Shown here piece by piece: positions 47,219-55,764 of a DNA stretch of 64,000 bases. Position numbers and translations under genes: made by a program. This stretch comes from Pseudomonas serboccidentalis (GTDB taxonomy: Bacteria > Pseudomonadota > Gammaproteobacteria > Pseudomonadales > Pseudomonadaceae), in NCBI RefSeq assembly GCF_028830055.1, contig NZ_CP101655.1:3700204-3764203 (forward strand). Direction: 5' to 3'. Under the pieces are notes generated by a model. That model saw nothing but the letters and a program-made list of their open reading frames with translations. It was not told the origin of the DNA and did no database searches. Position 1 is the first letter of the stretch. Each line of letters starts with the position of its first letter.

Positions 47219-47473
47219 ATGAACGTCGATAAAAACCTGGAAAAAGAAGTCCTCACCCGCCTGCTGCACGCCCATCCGAGCGGACTGGGCAAAGAGGTGC
47301 TGGACAACTATCGCGGTGAGAAAGTCGTGGCCAGCACCCTCGCCGCCCTGCAGGATCGCGGGCTGATCCACCATGGTCATGTGACCTGCAACGAGGCCGG
47401 CGAACACTCGTTGAACCTGCCGATCAAGCTTAGTGCGGCCGGCGTCGAAGCAGCGAGAAAGCTCGATAGCTGA
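47219..47473 (+). CDS. Small winged-helix-like protein of unknown function
   Basis: An 84-residue acidic-basic mixed protein; LLHAHPSGLGKEVLDNYRGEKVVASTLAALQDRGLI looks like a helix-turn-helix followed by a wing (HHGHVTCNEAGEHSLNLPIKL). AGAGG lies 6 bases upstream of the ATG. It follows the secreted small protein by 44 bases and may be co-transcribed. A regulator or DNA-contact role is only a guess. Confidence 0.65.
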   Translation: MNVDKNLEKEVLTRLLHAHPSGLGKEVLDNYRGEKVVASTLAALQDRGLIHHGHVTCNEAGEHSLNLPIKLSAAGVEAARKLDS

Positions 47474-47499
47474 CGGTAGATCCGCAAGCAGTTGAGTCC

Positions 47500-47565
47500 T
47501 GTAGGAGCTGCAGCAGGCCGCGATCTTTCAAGATCAAAAGATCGCAGCCTGCGGCAACTCCTACA
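47500..47565. repeat. Inverted REP pair, GTAGGAGCTGCNGCAGG type
   Basis: Inverted copies with a short AAGATCAAAAG centre, between convergent genes. A diverged half-copy follows to about 47610. Confidence 0.9.
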
Positions 47566-47625
47566 GGGGTTTTGTAAGCGACGCGATTCCCTTGTGGGAC
47601 CCAGCCTGCTGGCGATGACGATTGT

Positions 47626-48546
47626 TCAGTCGCCGCGTATCAATGCATCCACTTCAGCAGCCCCCGGCGATGTCGCCGGCCCCCAGCGCGTCACTGCCAA
47701 AGCCGCTGCCGCGTTCGCTCGCCGCGCCGCCTCATGCGCATTCAAACCCTGCGCCAACCCGGCGACAAATACCCCGGCATGCGCATCACCGGCACCATTG
47801 CTGTCCACCGCCTTCACGGCAAACCCCGGCACATGCCGACGCTCGCCAGCCTGATGAATCCAGCACCCCTGTGGCCCGTCGCGCACCACGATCAGCGCGT
47901 CGTTGCGCAGATGCCCGGCGAGCCGATCCAGCGCCTCAGCGATATCCGCCGCTCCGGTAAAGCGCAACGCCTCGACGCTGTTGCTGGTCCACACATCGAT
48001 GCGCGGCAGCAGGGCCTGCATCAACGCCGAGTCCGGCGACTCGACCAACGGGCCCGGATCGAACACCACGTTAATCGTATCCGGCAGCGCCAGCGTCCAG
48101 TCCAGTAGCGCCTGCGCCTTGCCTTCATGCAACAGGCTGTAACCGCTCACATAGACGTAATCGCCCGCCTCGGCGGCCACGCTGTTCAAGTCCTCCTCGG
48201 TCACCTCGCCTTCGGCGCCGATGCAGGAAATGAAACTGCGCTCGGCCGACGCATCGGTCAGCGCCACGCAAATCCCGGTGTCGGGTTGCGCAGGCGTTTT
48301 GATGCCGATACGGATGCCTTCAGCGTTCATCGCCTGACGCGCCAGATCGCCGAAGCGCCCGCTGCCGTGGCGACCGAGATAAACCACTGGCAAGCCATTG
48401 CGTACGGCAGCGGCCATCACGTTGAAACCGCCGCCGGCCTCGAAAGCGGCAGACTGCGCCAGCACATCGCCGCCGACTTGCGGCAGCTGATCCACAGCCA
48501 TCACCAGGTCGATGATGACCTGGCCGGTGTGCAACATCTTAGGCAT
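47626..48546 (-). CDS. PfkB-family carbohydrate kinase (YegV-like)
   Basis: A 306-residue ribokinase-fold kinase. The N-terminal substrate motif is GGGFNVMAAAVRNG, and the C-terminal catalytic motif is DSNGAGDAHAGVF (the aspartate base and anion hole are intact). The ATG at 48546 overlaps the permease stop by eight bases. Last gene of the GntR, ADP-ribosylglycohydrolase, permease, kinase module; it most likely phosphorylates the sugar released from a nucleoside-like compound or the nucleoside itself. Confidence 0.88.
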   Translation of the reverse strand: MPKMLHTGQVIIDLVMAVDQLPQVGGDVLAQSAAFEAGGGFNVMAAAVRNGLPVVYLGRHGSGRFGDLARQAMNAEGIRIGIKTPAQPDTGICVALTDASAERSFISCIGAEGEVTEEDLNSVAAEAGDYVYVSGYSLLHEGKAQALLDWTLALPDTINVVFDPGPLVESPDSALMQALLPRIDVWTSNSVEALRFTGAADIAEALDRLAGHLRNDALIVVRDGPQGCWIHQAGERRHVPGFAVKAVDSNGAGDAHAGVFVAGLAQGLNAHEAARRANAAAALAVTRWGPATSPGAAEVDALIRGD

Positions 48547-50005
48547 GAGCATTCTCGACTTGCGCGGCACGGCGATCTTTCGCCCCGCCGAGGACGAAGT
48601 AAATGCCACCGGCCACCACGAAGGTCACGATCCAGCCCAAACCGTTGTGGCCCAGCCACGAGTCGGACAAAAAGCCCTTGAACCAGACGTTCTCGTCGGT
48701 GGTGCCAATGGTGGTGAAACTGAAGCCGAGCACGATGGCAATCGCCCACGCGCCGAACGCGCGCCATTCGATGCCGCCGCGATACCAGTAGGCACTGCTC
48801 GGACTGACGTCAAGCAGGTCTTTGGGGCTGTAGTAGTGACGATGAATCAGGTCGACCACGAAGATCCCGACCCACGCGGTGATCGGCACCGCCAGCAGGG
48901 AAATGAAGGTGATGAACGGGCCGTAGAAGCTGTCGGCGATCAGCATGAAGTAAATCGAGCCGGCGAAGATCGCGACGATATCCACCACCACCGCGTAGAC
49001 CCGTTTGACCTTCAGGCCCAAGGTCAGCGTGGTCAAACCGGCGGAGTACACCGAGAGGTTGTTCGACAGCAGCAGGCCGCCGAACGCGGTGATCAGGTAG
49101 GGCACGGCCATCCAGGTCGGCAGCATGTCGCGGATCGCCACGATCGGGTCAGTCGCCGACGCCAGATCGTTGTTGCCCACCGACAACAGACCACCGAGGG
49201 TGATCAGCAGCACCAGCGGAATCCCCGCGCCGAACGCGGCGGACGCGACCAGGCGCACGGCTTTGACGCTGCGGTGCTGGTAGCGCGACATGTCGGCACC
49301 GGCGTTGGCCCAGCCGATCCCGGTGCCGGCGGCCATGGTGCCGATGCCGATGATCATTGCGCTCAGCGGTGCGGGCGTGGCGTTGAACACGGCGCTCCAG
49401 TCGATGGTCGCGCAAAGGAAGCCGCCGACCAGAATATTCAGTGCGCCGAACACGTAGGTCGCCCACTTCTGGATCACCAGCAGGGTGGCGTGACCGAGGC
49501 CGGAGACCGACAGGGTCAGCAGAACGAAGATCGCGATGAAGATCAGCGTCAGCACCGGTGCGCTTTTCGCTTCAACCGGCGAGCCAAACAGGATCGAGCA
49601 CAGCGACAGCAGCACGAATGCCGCCGTGGTGGTGTTGACGGTTTCCCAGCCCAGACGTGACATCAGCGAAACCAGGGTCGGGCCGATGTTGCCGCGTACG
49701 CCAAAAATTGCGCGCGACAAGGTCAGGCTCGGCGCACGGCCACGGCGGCCGGCAATCGAGATGATCCCCACCACCGCGAACGATCCGGCAGCACCGACAA
49801 TCGCGACGATGATCGCCTGCCAGATCGCCAATCCGCGAAACGCAACCAGCGTGGCGCCCAGCGGCAGACCGAGAATGGAAATGTTGGCGGCGAACCAGAC
49901 CCAGAACAGTTGCAGCGGATGACCGTTGCACTCGGCTTCCGGCACCGGCTCGATACCGCGGGTTTCCAACTGCCCGGCGCTTTGCGCGGCGTTTGATGAA
50001 CTCAT
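48539..50005 (-). CDS. NCS1-family nucleobase/nucleoside permease
   Basis: A 488-residue protein with 12 predicted helices and the NCS1 signatures (NGHPLQLFWVWFAANISILGLPLG at the start; GWANAGADMSRY, the substrate region). Relatives take up cytosine, purines, hydantoins or related compounds by H+ or Na+ symport. The neighbours suggest a nucleoside substrate. A REP pair lies between it and the upstream glycohydrolase gene. Confidence 0.87.
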   Translation of the reverse strand: MSSSNAAQSAGQLETRGIEPVPEAECNGHPLQLFWVWFAANISILGLPLGATLVAFRGLAIWQAIIVAIVGAAGSFAVVGIISIAGRRGRAPSLTLSRAIFGVRGNIGPTLVSLMSRLGWETVNTTTAAFVLLSLCSILFGSPVEAKSAPVLTLIFIAIFVLLTLSVSGLGHATLLVIQKWATYVFGALNILVGGFLCATIDWSAVFNATPAPLSAMIIGIGTMAAGTGIGWANAGADMSRYQHRSVKAVRLVASAAFGAGIPLVLLITLGGLLSVGNNDLASATDPIVAIRDMLPTWMAVPYLITAFGGLLLSNNLSVYSAGLTTLTLGLKVKRVYAVVVDIVAIFAGSIYFMLIADSFYGPFITFISLLAVPITAWVGIFVVDLIHRHYYSPKDLLDVSPSSAYWYRGGIEWRAFGAWAIAIVLGFSFTTIGTTDENVWFKGFLSDSWLGHNGLGWIVTFVVAGGIYFVLGGAKDRRAAQVENAHA

Positions 50006-50065
50006 GAACAGTGCTCCTGTTTGCCTTTATTGTGTTTGTGGGCAATTCAATAAACTGCGCACCTC

Positions 50066-50165
50066 CTGTAGGAGCTGCCGCAGGCTGCGATCTTTTGATC
50101 TTGATTTTCCGGCTGCCTGAAGACTGCTGAAGATCAAAAGATCGCAGCCTTCGGCAGCTCCTACA
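50066..50165. repeat. Inverted REP pair, GTAGGAGCTGCCGCAGG type
   Basis: Long inverted pair in the YegTUV-like operon, between the permease and glycohydrolase genes. Confidence 0.92.
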
Positions 50166-50173
50166 CAGGTTCC

Positions 50174-51172
50174 TCAGCGTAAGGTGAGGAGTCCTTTCAC
50201 GAGGGGCTCAAGCTCCAGATGATTGACCGCTTTGACCGTGGCAATCATCGGCGCCGGCCAGCTCTCAAGACCCAGGCAGGCCCCGAGCATGGCGCCAAGG
50301 ATGGCCGCGATGGTGTCGGTGTCACCGCCCAGGCTGGCGGCCATGCACAACGCCTCGAACGCACTCATCTCGCCGACGGCCACTTGCTGCGCCAGGGCGA
50401 ACGACACCACCACCGATTCCTGCGACGCCACCGAAGTGCCGATCACGTCGTACAGCAGATCGGCCAACAGTGCCTTGTCGCTGTCGACGCTGATGCTGCG
50501 CGCCCAACTGATGCGCGAAGCGATGCGCCCACCGGCGACCCAGTGCCCGTGCGCTTCAGCCTGTTGCGCTATCTGCTGGCCGAGGTTCAGCGCCTCGCCC
50601 AGATCCATGCCATTGACCCCGGCCGAGACCACCGCCGCCACCGCTGCCGCACTGGAAATGCCCAGTGTGGTGTTGTGGGTGACCTGACAGGCCTGAACCA
50701 CCGCGGCGATGAACCGCTGAGGATCGGCAACATCCGCCGCAATGCCCACCGGGGTGATGCGCATCGCCGCGCCGTTGGTGGTGCCATAACGCCCGGCCTC
50801 CTCCGGCGAGTGGCCGGCGAGGATCATCTCAATGGCGCGTTTGGTCGACGGGCCGAGCAGGTCCTGCGAACCCTTGGCCTGCATCTCGGCTTCCCACTCG
50901 ATCAGCCGTTGGGCGAGCACTGCCGGCTCGATCCGGCCCTTGCCTTCAACCAGCAATTGGCCGACCAGAATTGCCTGTTCAGTGTCGTCGGTGATCGAGC
51001 CCTTGGGCATGTTGGCAGCGATCGGTTGCAGGGGACCGGCGTCCTGCAGCTCGGTGATCCGGCCGAAGCGGGTCTTGATCGTTTCGCGGTTCAGCGATTG
51101 CGTCGGCATGCCCAGCGCATCACCCAGAGCCAGGCCATAAAACGCACCCAGGGCACGGTTGAGCGCGGTCAT
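50174..51172 (-). CDS. ADP-ribosylglycohydrolase-family protein (YegU-like)
   Basis: A 332-residue member of the DraG/ARH family. The dinuclear metal site is complete: GLALGDALGMP, SITDDTEQAI (near residue 62) and GGDTDTIAAILGAMLG near 290. The family hydrolyses N- or O-glycosidic bonds of ADP-ribose and related compounds. Here the context (permease, PfkB kinase, GntR) fits catabolism of a nucleoside, not protein de-ADP-ribosylation. Start overlaps the GntR stop (ATGA). Confidence 0.88.
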   Translation of the reverse strand: MTALNRALGAFYGLALGDALGMPTQSLNRETIKTRFGRITELQDAGPLQPIAANMPKGSITDDTEQAILVGQLLVEGKGRIEPAVLAQRLIEWEAEMQAKGSQDLLGPSTKRAIEMILAGHSPEEAGRYGTTNGAAMRITPVGIAADVADPQRFIAAVVQACQVTHNTTLGISSAAAVAAVVSAGVNGMDLGEALNLGQQIAQQAEAHGHWVAGGRIASRISWARSISVDSDKALLADLLYDVIGTSVASQESVVVSFALAQQVAVGEMSAFEALCMAASLGGDTDTIAAILGAMLGACLGLESWPAPMIATVKAVNHLELEPLVKGLLTLR

Positions 51173-51882
51173 TTCGATTCTCCAAATTGCAGGTGCAGGC
51201 GGAAATGCACCGGGTCGAGCAGGCTTTCGACCTGCTCCATGAAGCGGTTCTGCCGGTCGTAGGTGGTGCGCAGGGCCTTGAGAAAAACGCTACCCACCGG
51301 GCGGCCGAGCAGTTCGGCGTCTACGGCATTCAGCGGCTCGGCGCCGATCCACTGATCGCCGCGCTCGCCGATGTAGCCGTAGGCAGCCAGGGTGATGGTC
51401 AGCGAGTTGTCGATCAGACCGACGCGCGGCAGGCTTTCCAGGCCGCCGGTGGCCGGCATCAACGAGCGTTCGAGGGACACCAGCGTGCCGTCGTTGGCGC
51501 GCCGGCGACGGTCGAGGGTGATGAATTGGTCGGTGCCGAACCGCGAGAGCAGGTCGGGCCGGGTCACGGCTTCCAGACGCAGCACTTCGGTGTTGATCAG
51601 CGCCCCGCTGTCGGCCAGTGCCTGCGCCCAGCCGCTGCGCTGGTCGAGCGCCACGCCGTCGAACGTGACGATCGAGCCGACACCGCTTTGCGTGGCGATG
51701 TAATTGCGCCGCTTCAGTTCGGCCAGCGCTTCGCGCAACGTGCCACGGCTGACCTTGAATTCCTGAGCCAACTGATGCTCACCGGGCAACAGAAAGCCGT
51801 CCTCCATGAGGCCGCTTTCGATGCGCCGGACGAGTTCGTCGACCACCCGTTGTTTCTTGTCAAATCGTACCTGTCTAATCAT
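51169..51882 (-). CDS. GntR-family regulator with UTRA domain (YegW-like)
   Basis: A 237-residue regulator: winged helix (about 5-70; LLPGEHQLAQEFKVSRGTLREALAEL) and a UTRA ligand domain (about 85-235). It heads the four-gene module and probably represses it until its ligand is imported. The ATG at 51882 is chosen over the TTG two codons earlier. Around the start the core palindrome TGTACA (51883-51888 region) could be part of an auto-operator, but this is weak. Confidence 0.87.
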   Translation of the reverse strand: MIRQVRFDKKQRVVDELVRRIESGLMEDGFLLPGEHQLAQEFKVSRGTLREALAELKRRNYIATQSGVGSIVTFDGVALDQRSGWAQALADSGALINTEVLRLEAVTRPDLLSRFGTDQFITLDRRRRANDGTLVSLERSLMPATGGLESLPRVGLIDNSLTITLAAYGYIGERGDQWIGAEPLNAVDAELLGRPVGSVFLKALRTTYDRQNRFMEQVESLLDPVHFRLHLQFGESK

Positions 51883-51966
51883 GTACAAATTGATACCCGA
51901 AACGGGCGTGGGCGGGCAAGGAATATTTGGGGAAGATGACGAGAGGCCGGAGACTGGCGCGGTCTA

Positions 51967-52060
51967 CTGTAGGAGTGAGCCTGCTCGCGATGACGTCGAC
52001 ACATCCAGCATCGATGTGACTGAAAGAACGCTATCGCGAGCAGGCTCACCCCTACAGGGG
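51967..52060. repeat. Inverted REP pair, GCGAGCAGGCTCACTCC type
   Basis: Inverted copies between araH and the GntR gene. The 180-base gap holds otherwise only the GntR promoter region. Confidence 0.92.
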
Positions 52061-52067
52061 ATGCGGG

Positions 52068-53039
52068 TTACCGTTGTTTCAGGCGATCGATGACCACCGC
52101 CAACAGCAGAATCGAACCACGAATCACATACTGGTAGAACGTATCGATATTCTTCAGGTTCATCGCATTCTCGATGATCGCCAGTATCAACACCCCGGCA
52201 ATCACGTGCCGGATCATGCCGATCCCGCCGCTCAGCGACACCCCGCCCAGCACACACGCCGAGATCACGGTCAGTTCGAAACCCTGGCCGATCATCGGCT
52301 GCCCGGAGGTCATGCGCGAGGCGAGAATCACCCCGGCCAGTGCGCCGATCACGCCATGCACGGCGAAGATGATGATCTTGGTCCGGTCAACGTTGACCCC
52401 GGCGAGCAACGCCGCTTCCTGGTTGCCACCGATGGCCATGGTGTTGCGCCCGTAGGTGGTGTAGTTCAGCAGCCAGCCGAAGAACAGGAAACAGACGATG
52501 GTGATCAGGATCGGCACCGGCACGCCGAACAACTGGCCATTGCCAAAGACGAAGAACGATTCCTGCGACACGCCCACCGCTTTGCCGTTGGCAAAGATGT
52601 AGGCCAGGCCACGGACGATCTGCATCGTCGCCAGCGTGGTGATCAGCGCATTGACCCGCAGCTTGGCGATCACGATGCCGTTGATCAGCCCGACAATCAG
52701 GCCCATCACCAGCGCCGCGCTGACGCCGAGGAACACGCTGTTGGTGTCGCGCATCACCACCGCTGCGACCACCCCGGCGCAGGCGATCACCGAGCCCACC
52801 GACAAATCGAAATGCCCCGACGCCAGGCAGTACAACATGGTGCACGCGGCAATGCCGGTGGTGGAAATCGCCAGCCCCAACCCGCGCATGTTCAGCGGCG
52901 AAAGGAAGTTGTCGATCAGCAAGGTGCAGGCGACGAAGATGCCAATGGCCGCCAGCAGCATGACCCAGTCGTCGAGGAAGCGCCGCAGGTCCAGCGGTTT
53001 GCGGGGAGTCGGCAGCGCCTTGTTTTGGATGGTCATCAT
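52068..53039 (-). CDS. araH: Sugar ABC transporter permease (AraH-like)
   Basis: A 323-residue permease with about ten predicted transmembrane helices of the ribose/arabinose class (NINGIVIAKLRVNALITTLATM and GVSLSGGIGMIRHVIAGV). The ATG at 53039 has AGAGG six bases upstream. With AraG and AraF it forms the importer. Confidence 0.9.
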   Translation of the reverse strand: MMTIQNKALPTPRKPLDLRRFLDDWVMLLAAIGIFVACTLLIDNFLSPLNMRGLGLAISTTGIAACTMLYCLASGHFDLSVGSVIACAGVVAAVVMRDTNSVFLGVSAALVMGLIVGLINGIVIAKLRVNALITTLATMQIVRGLAYIFANGKAVGVSQESFFVFGNGQLFGVPVPILITIVCFLFFGWLLNYTTYGRNTMAIGGNQEAALLAGVNVDRTKIIIFAVHGVIGALAGVILASRMTSGQPMIGQGFELTVISACVLGGVSLSGGIGMIRHVIAGVLILAIIENAMNLKNIDTFYQYVIRGSILLLAVVIDRLKQR

Positions 53040-53048
53040 AGTCACCTC

Positions 53049-54590
53049 TCAGTTCGCCACGCCGTCAGCGCGATGGCGCGGCAAAGCCAGTTGCAGCAGG
53101 TTGGATTCATTGGCCTGGTCGCGGCTGACTTCGCCGCGCAGCGCGCCTTCGCAGAGCACCAGAATGCGGTCGGAAATGCCCATGACCTCCATGAGGTCGC
53201 TGGACACCACGATCACCGAAATGCCGTCGGCGGCCAGGTTATGGATGATCTGGTAGATCTCGGCCTTGGCACCGATGTCGATGCCACGGGTGGGTTCGTC
53301 GAGCAGCAGGACCTTCATCGGCATCGACAGCCAGCGACCGAGAATGGCCTTCTGCTGGTTGCCGCCGGAAAGGAATTTGATCTGTTGCCCGGCGTGCGGT
53401 GTTTTGACTTTCAGCGCCTTGATCTGCTTGTCGGCGTTGCCCTTCTCCCACAGCCCGCGCAGCAGACAACCGAAGCCGGAATGGGCGCCACGGGCACTGA
53501 TGTTGATGTTTTCGGCGACGCTGGCCAGCGGAATGATCCCCTCCTTTTTGCGGTCCTCGGGGCACAGCAGAATCCCGGCGGCAATCGCGTCACGCGGTGA
53601 GCGCAACTTCAGTTCATGGCCACGCAATTCCAGGCGTCCGGCGGTGTTGCGCTCAAGCCCGCTGAGCAGCCGGAACAACTCGGTGCGCCCGGCCCCGACC
53701 AGGCCGAACAGGCCGAGAATCTCGCCCTTGTGCGCCTCGAAACTCACCGGCTCGCGCAGGCCCGGGCCGAGCAAACCGTCGACCTTCAGCGCCACCGCGC
53801 CACGTGGGCGGCTGCGGTAATCGTAGATGTCCTGGATGTCGCGCCCGACCATGCAGGTCACCAGTTGATCGTGGGTCAGTTGGCTCATGTCGTCGAAGGT
53901 GCGCACGTAACGACCATCCTTGAACACCGTCACCGCGTCGCAGATACGGAACACTTCTTCCATGCGATGGGAAACGTAGAGCACCACTTTGCCCTCATCG
54001 CGCAAGCGACTGATGATCGCCATCAAGCGGTCGATCTCGCGGGCCGAGAGGCTGCTGGTCGGCTCATCAAAGGCGATCACATGCGCGCCACGAGACAGCG
54101 CCTTGGCGATTTCCACCAGTTGCCGCTGGCCGAGTGACAGGCGCCCGACCTTGGTCTGCGGATCGATTTCATCGGCCAGACCCTTGAGGCAAGCCAAGGC
54201 GTTCTGGCGCAGGGTGCCGCGATTGATCAGGCCGAAACTGGCCGGCAGATGGCCGAGAAACAGGTTCTCGGCCACGCTCATTTCCGGCACCAGATGCAGC
54301 TCCTGGTGAATCACCGCGACGCCGCTGCCGATGCTGTCGGCCGTCGACTTGAAGGCCATGGTCTGCTCGCCGATCTGCAACTCGCCGCTGCTCGGGATGT
54401 AGGCCCCGCCAAGGATTTTCAGCAGGGTCGATTTGCCGGCGCCGTTCTCGCCCATCAGGGCGTGGACCTGCCCCGGGTGGGCGACGAAGCTGATGGCGTC
54501 CAGCGCCTTCACCCCGGGAAAGGTCTTACCGATCCCGTTGAAGCGCAGGCTGCCGCCGCTGTTTTCATGTGTCTGTACTTGCGCGTGCAT
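53049..54590 (-). CDS. araG: Sugar ABC transporter ATPase, duplicated (AraG-like)
   Basis: A 513-residue twin-cassette ATPase. The first domain has Walker A GENGAGKST, signature LSLGQRQLVEI and Walker B VIAFDEPTSSL; the second has a divergent Walker A region (GLVGAGRTE) and signature LSGGNQQKAI, as in AraG and RbsA. The ATG at 54590 has GAGGTGA upstream. Between AraF and AraH in operon order. Confidence 0.93.
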   Translation of the reverse strand: MHAQVQTHENSGGSLRFNGIGKTFPGVKALDAISFVAHPGQVHALMGENGAGKSTLLKILGGAYIPSSGELQIGEQTMAFKSTADSIGSGVAVIHQELHLVPEMSVAENLFLGHLPASFGLINRGTLRQNALACLKGLADEIDPQTKVGRLSLGQRQLVEIAKALSRGAHVIAFDEPTSSLSAREIDRLMAIISRLRDEGKVVLYVSHRMEEVFRICDAVTVFKDGRYVRTFDDMSQLTHDQLVTCMVGRDIQDIYDYRSRPRGAVALKVDGLLGPGLREPVSFEAHKGEILGLFGLVGAGRTELFRLLSGLERNTAGRLELRGHELKLRSPRDAIAAGILLCPEDRKKEGIIPLASVAENINISARGAHSGFGCLLRGLWEKGNADKQIKALKVKTPHAGQQIKFLSGGNQQKAILGRWLSMPMKVLLLDEPTRGIDIGAKAEIYQIIHNLAADGISVIVVSSDLMEVMGISDRILVLCEGALRGEVSRDQANESNLLQLALPRHRADGVAN

Positions 54591-54623
54591 CTGAGTCACC
54601 TCTTCACACCGATCGAGCAGCCA

Positions 54624-55628
54624 TCAATTCCACAGGCCGATTTTTTCCAGCTCTTGCTTGAAGTTCTCGCGGGTGATCAGGGTGACGTCGTCCATCGCCG
54701 TGTACTTCGGCGGCTCTTTGCCGGTAGTGACCCACTCGTACATCATCTCGGCTGTCTTGTAGCCTTCGATGTGCGGGCTCGGCAGCATCGAACCGAAGAA
54801 ACCGCTGTTGGGCTTTTTCAGCTCGCCGATGGCGTCGGTGCCGTTGATGCCGATGCCGATCACGTTGGCCGCCGCGAACCCGGCGGCTTCAGTGGCGCGT
54901 ACGCCGCCGAGCACGGTGTTGTCGTTCATGCCGCCGATGATCAGGTTTTTCGCCGCACTCGGCAGCTTGACCAGCGCCGAGTTGGTGGCGTCCATGCTGC
55001 CCGGCACGTCCAGGGTTTTCAGTGCAGCGAAGAGGATGTGATCCTTCGGCAGGCCGGCGTCTTCCAGGGATTTGACCGAACCGTCGGTGCGCTTCTTGCC
55101 GGTGTCGAGTTCGTTGTAGGTGTTGACCACCGCGTAGGTGTCTTTCCAGTCCCAATTGCGTTTCTTCGCTTCGGCGACCATGGCGTTGCCCTGCTTCTGG
55201 CCGACTTCGAACGCAGCCATGCCGAGGTACGGCACGTCTTCCATGAACTTGCCGTTGGCGTCGACAAAGCGGTCGTCCACGGCAATCACTTTGAGGTCAT
55301 TGAGTTTGGCCTTGGCCATGATGGCCGGGCCGAGGGACACGTCCGGGGGGCAGATCACGAAGCCCTTGGCACCGTTGGCGGCGAGGCTGTCGATGGCCGA
55401 GAGGGTTTTCTCCCCGTCCGGCACGGCGATCTTGATCAGTTCGAAGCCTTTGTCCTTGGCGGCTTTTTCAGCGAAAGCCCACTCGGTCTGGAACCACGGC
55501 TCTTCAGCCTGTTTGACCAGAAAACCGATTTTCACGGTGTCGGCAGCCAGCAGCGAGCTGCTCAGACTGAACGCGGTGACCGCCAGCGCGGCACTGCACA
55601 GGGTACGAATCCCGAAACGACGTTTCAT
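54624..55628 (-). CDS. araF: L-arabinose/D-galactose-type periplasmic binding protein (AraF-like)
   Basis: A 334-residue exported type-I periplasmic binding protein (signal peptide ending SSSLLAADT). The mature protein follows E. coli AraF closely: IGFLVKQAEEPWFQTEWAF, IAVPDGEKTLSAIDSLAANG, GMNDNTVLGGVRATE, GIGINGTDAIGEL. E. coli AraF binds L-arabinose, D-fucose and D-galactose, which fits a pathway using either sugar. AAGGAG precedes the ATG. A 13-bp inverted repeat lies 80-92 bases upstream. Confidence 0.94.
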   Translation of the reverse strand: MKRRFGIRTLCSAALAVTAFSLSSSLLAADTVKIGFLVKQAEEPWFQTEWAFAEKAAKDKGFELIKIAVPDGEKTLSAIDSLAANGAKGFVICPPDVSLGPAIMAKAKLNDLKVIAVDDRFVDANGKFMEDVPYLGMAAFEVGQKQGNAMVAEAKKRNWDWKDTYAVVNTYNELDTGKKRTDGSVKSLEDAGLPKDHILFAALKTLDVPGSMDATNSALVKLPSAAKNLIIGGMNDNTVLGGVRATEAAGFAAANVIGIGINGTDAIGELKKPNSGFFGSMLPSPHIEGYKTAEMMYEWVTTGKEPPKYTAMDDVTLITRENFKQELEKIGLWN

Positions 55629-55707
55629 AAGCTGACTCCTTGTTATTTTTCTTGAGCGTTATTTGAAAAGCGTTAAAGCGTGGTCCTGCGATCTGGAGCA
55701 AAAATAG

Positions 55708-55720
55708 TCATATCGTATGA
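55708..55720. promoter_or_regulatory. Candidate operator upstream of araF
   Basis: TCATA-TCG-TATGA, a perfect inverted repeat between the SDR stop and the araF start. It shares the TCAT/ATGA half-sites with the palindrome upstream of the FCD-GntR gene, though with different spacing. Confidence 0.5.
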
Positions 55721-55764
55721 TGATTGGATTTCAGGCGAATTCATCCACCGCAAATCTCATCTGC

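Noticed and set aside
50174..51172. ADP-ribosylglycohydrolase as part of a toxin or anti-phage system
   Set aside because: No ADP-ribosyltransferase lies nearby; permease, PfkB kinase and GntR partners match metabolic salvage.
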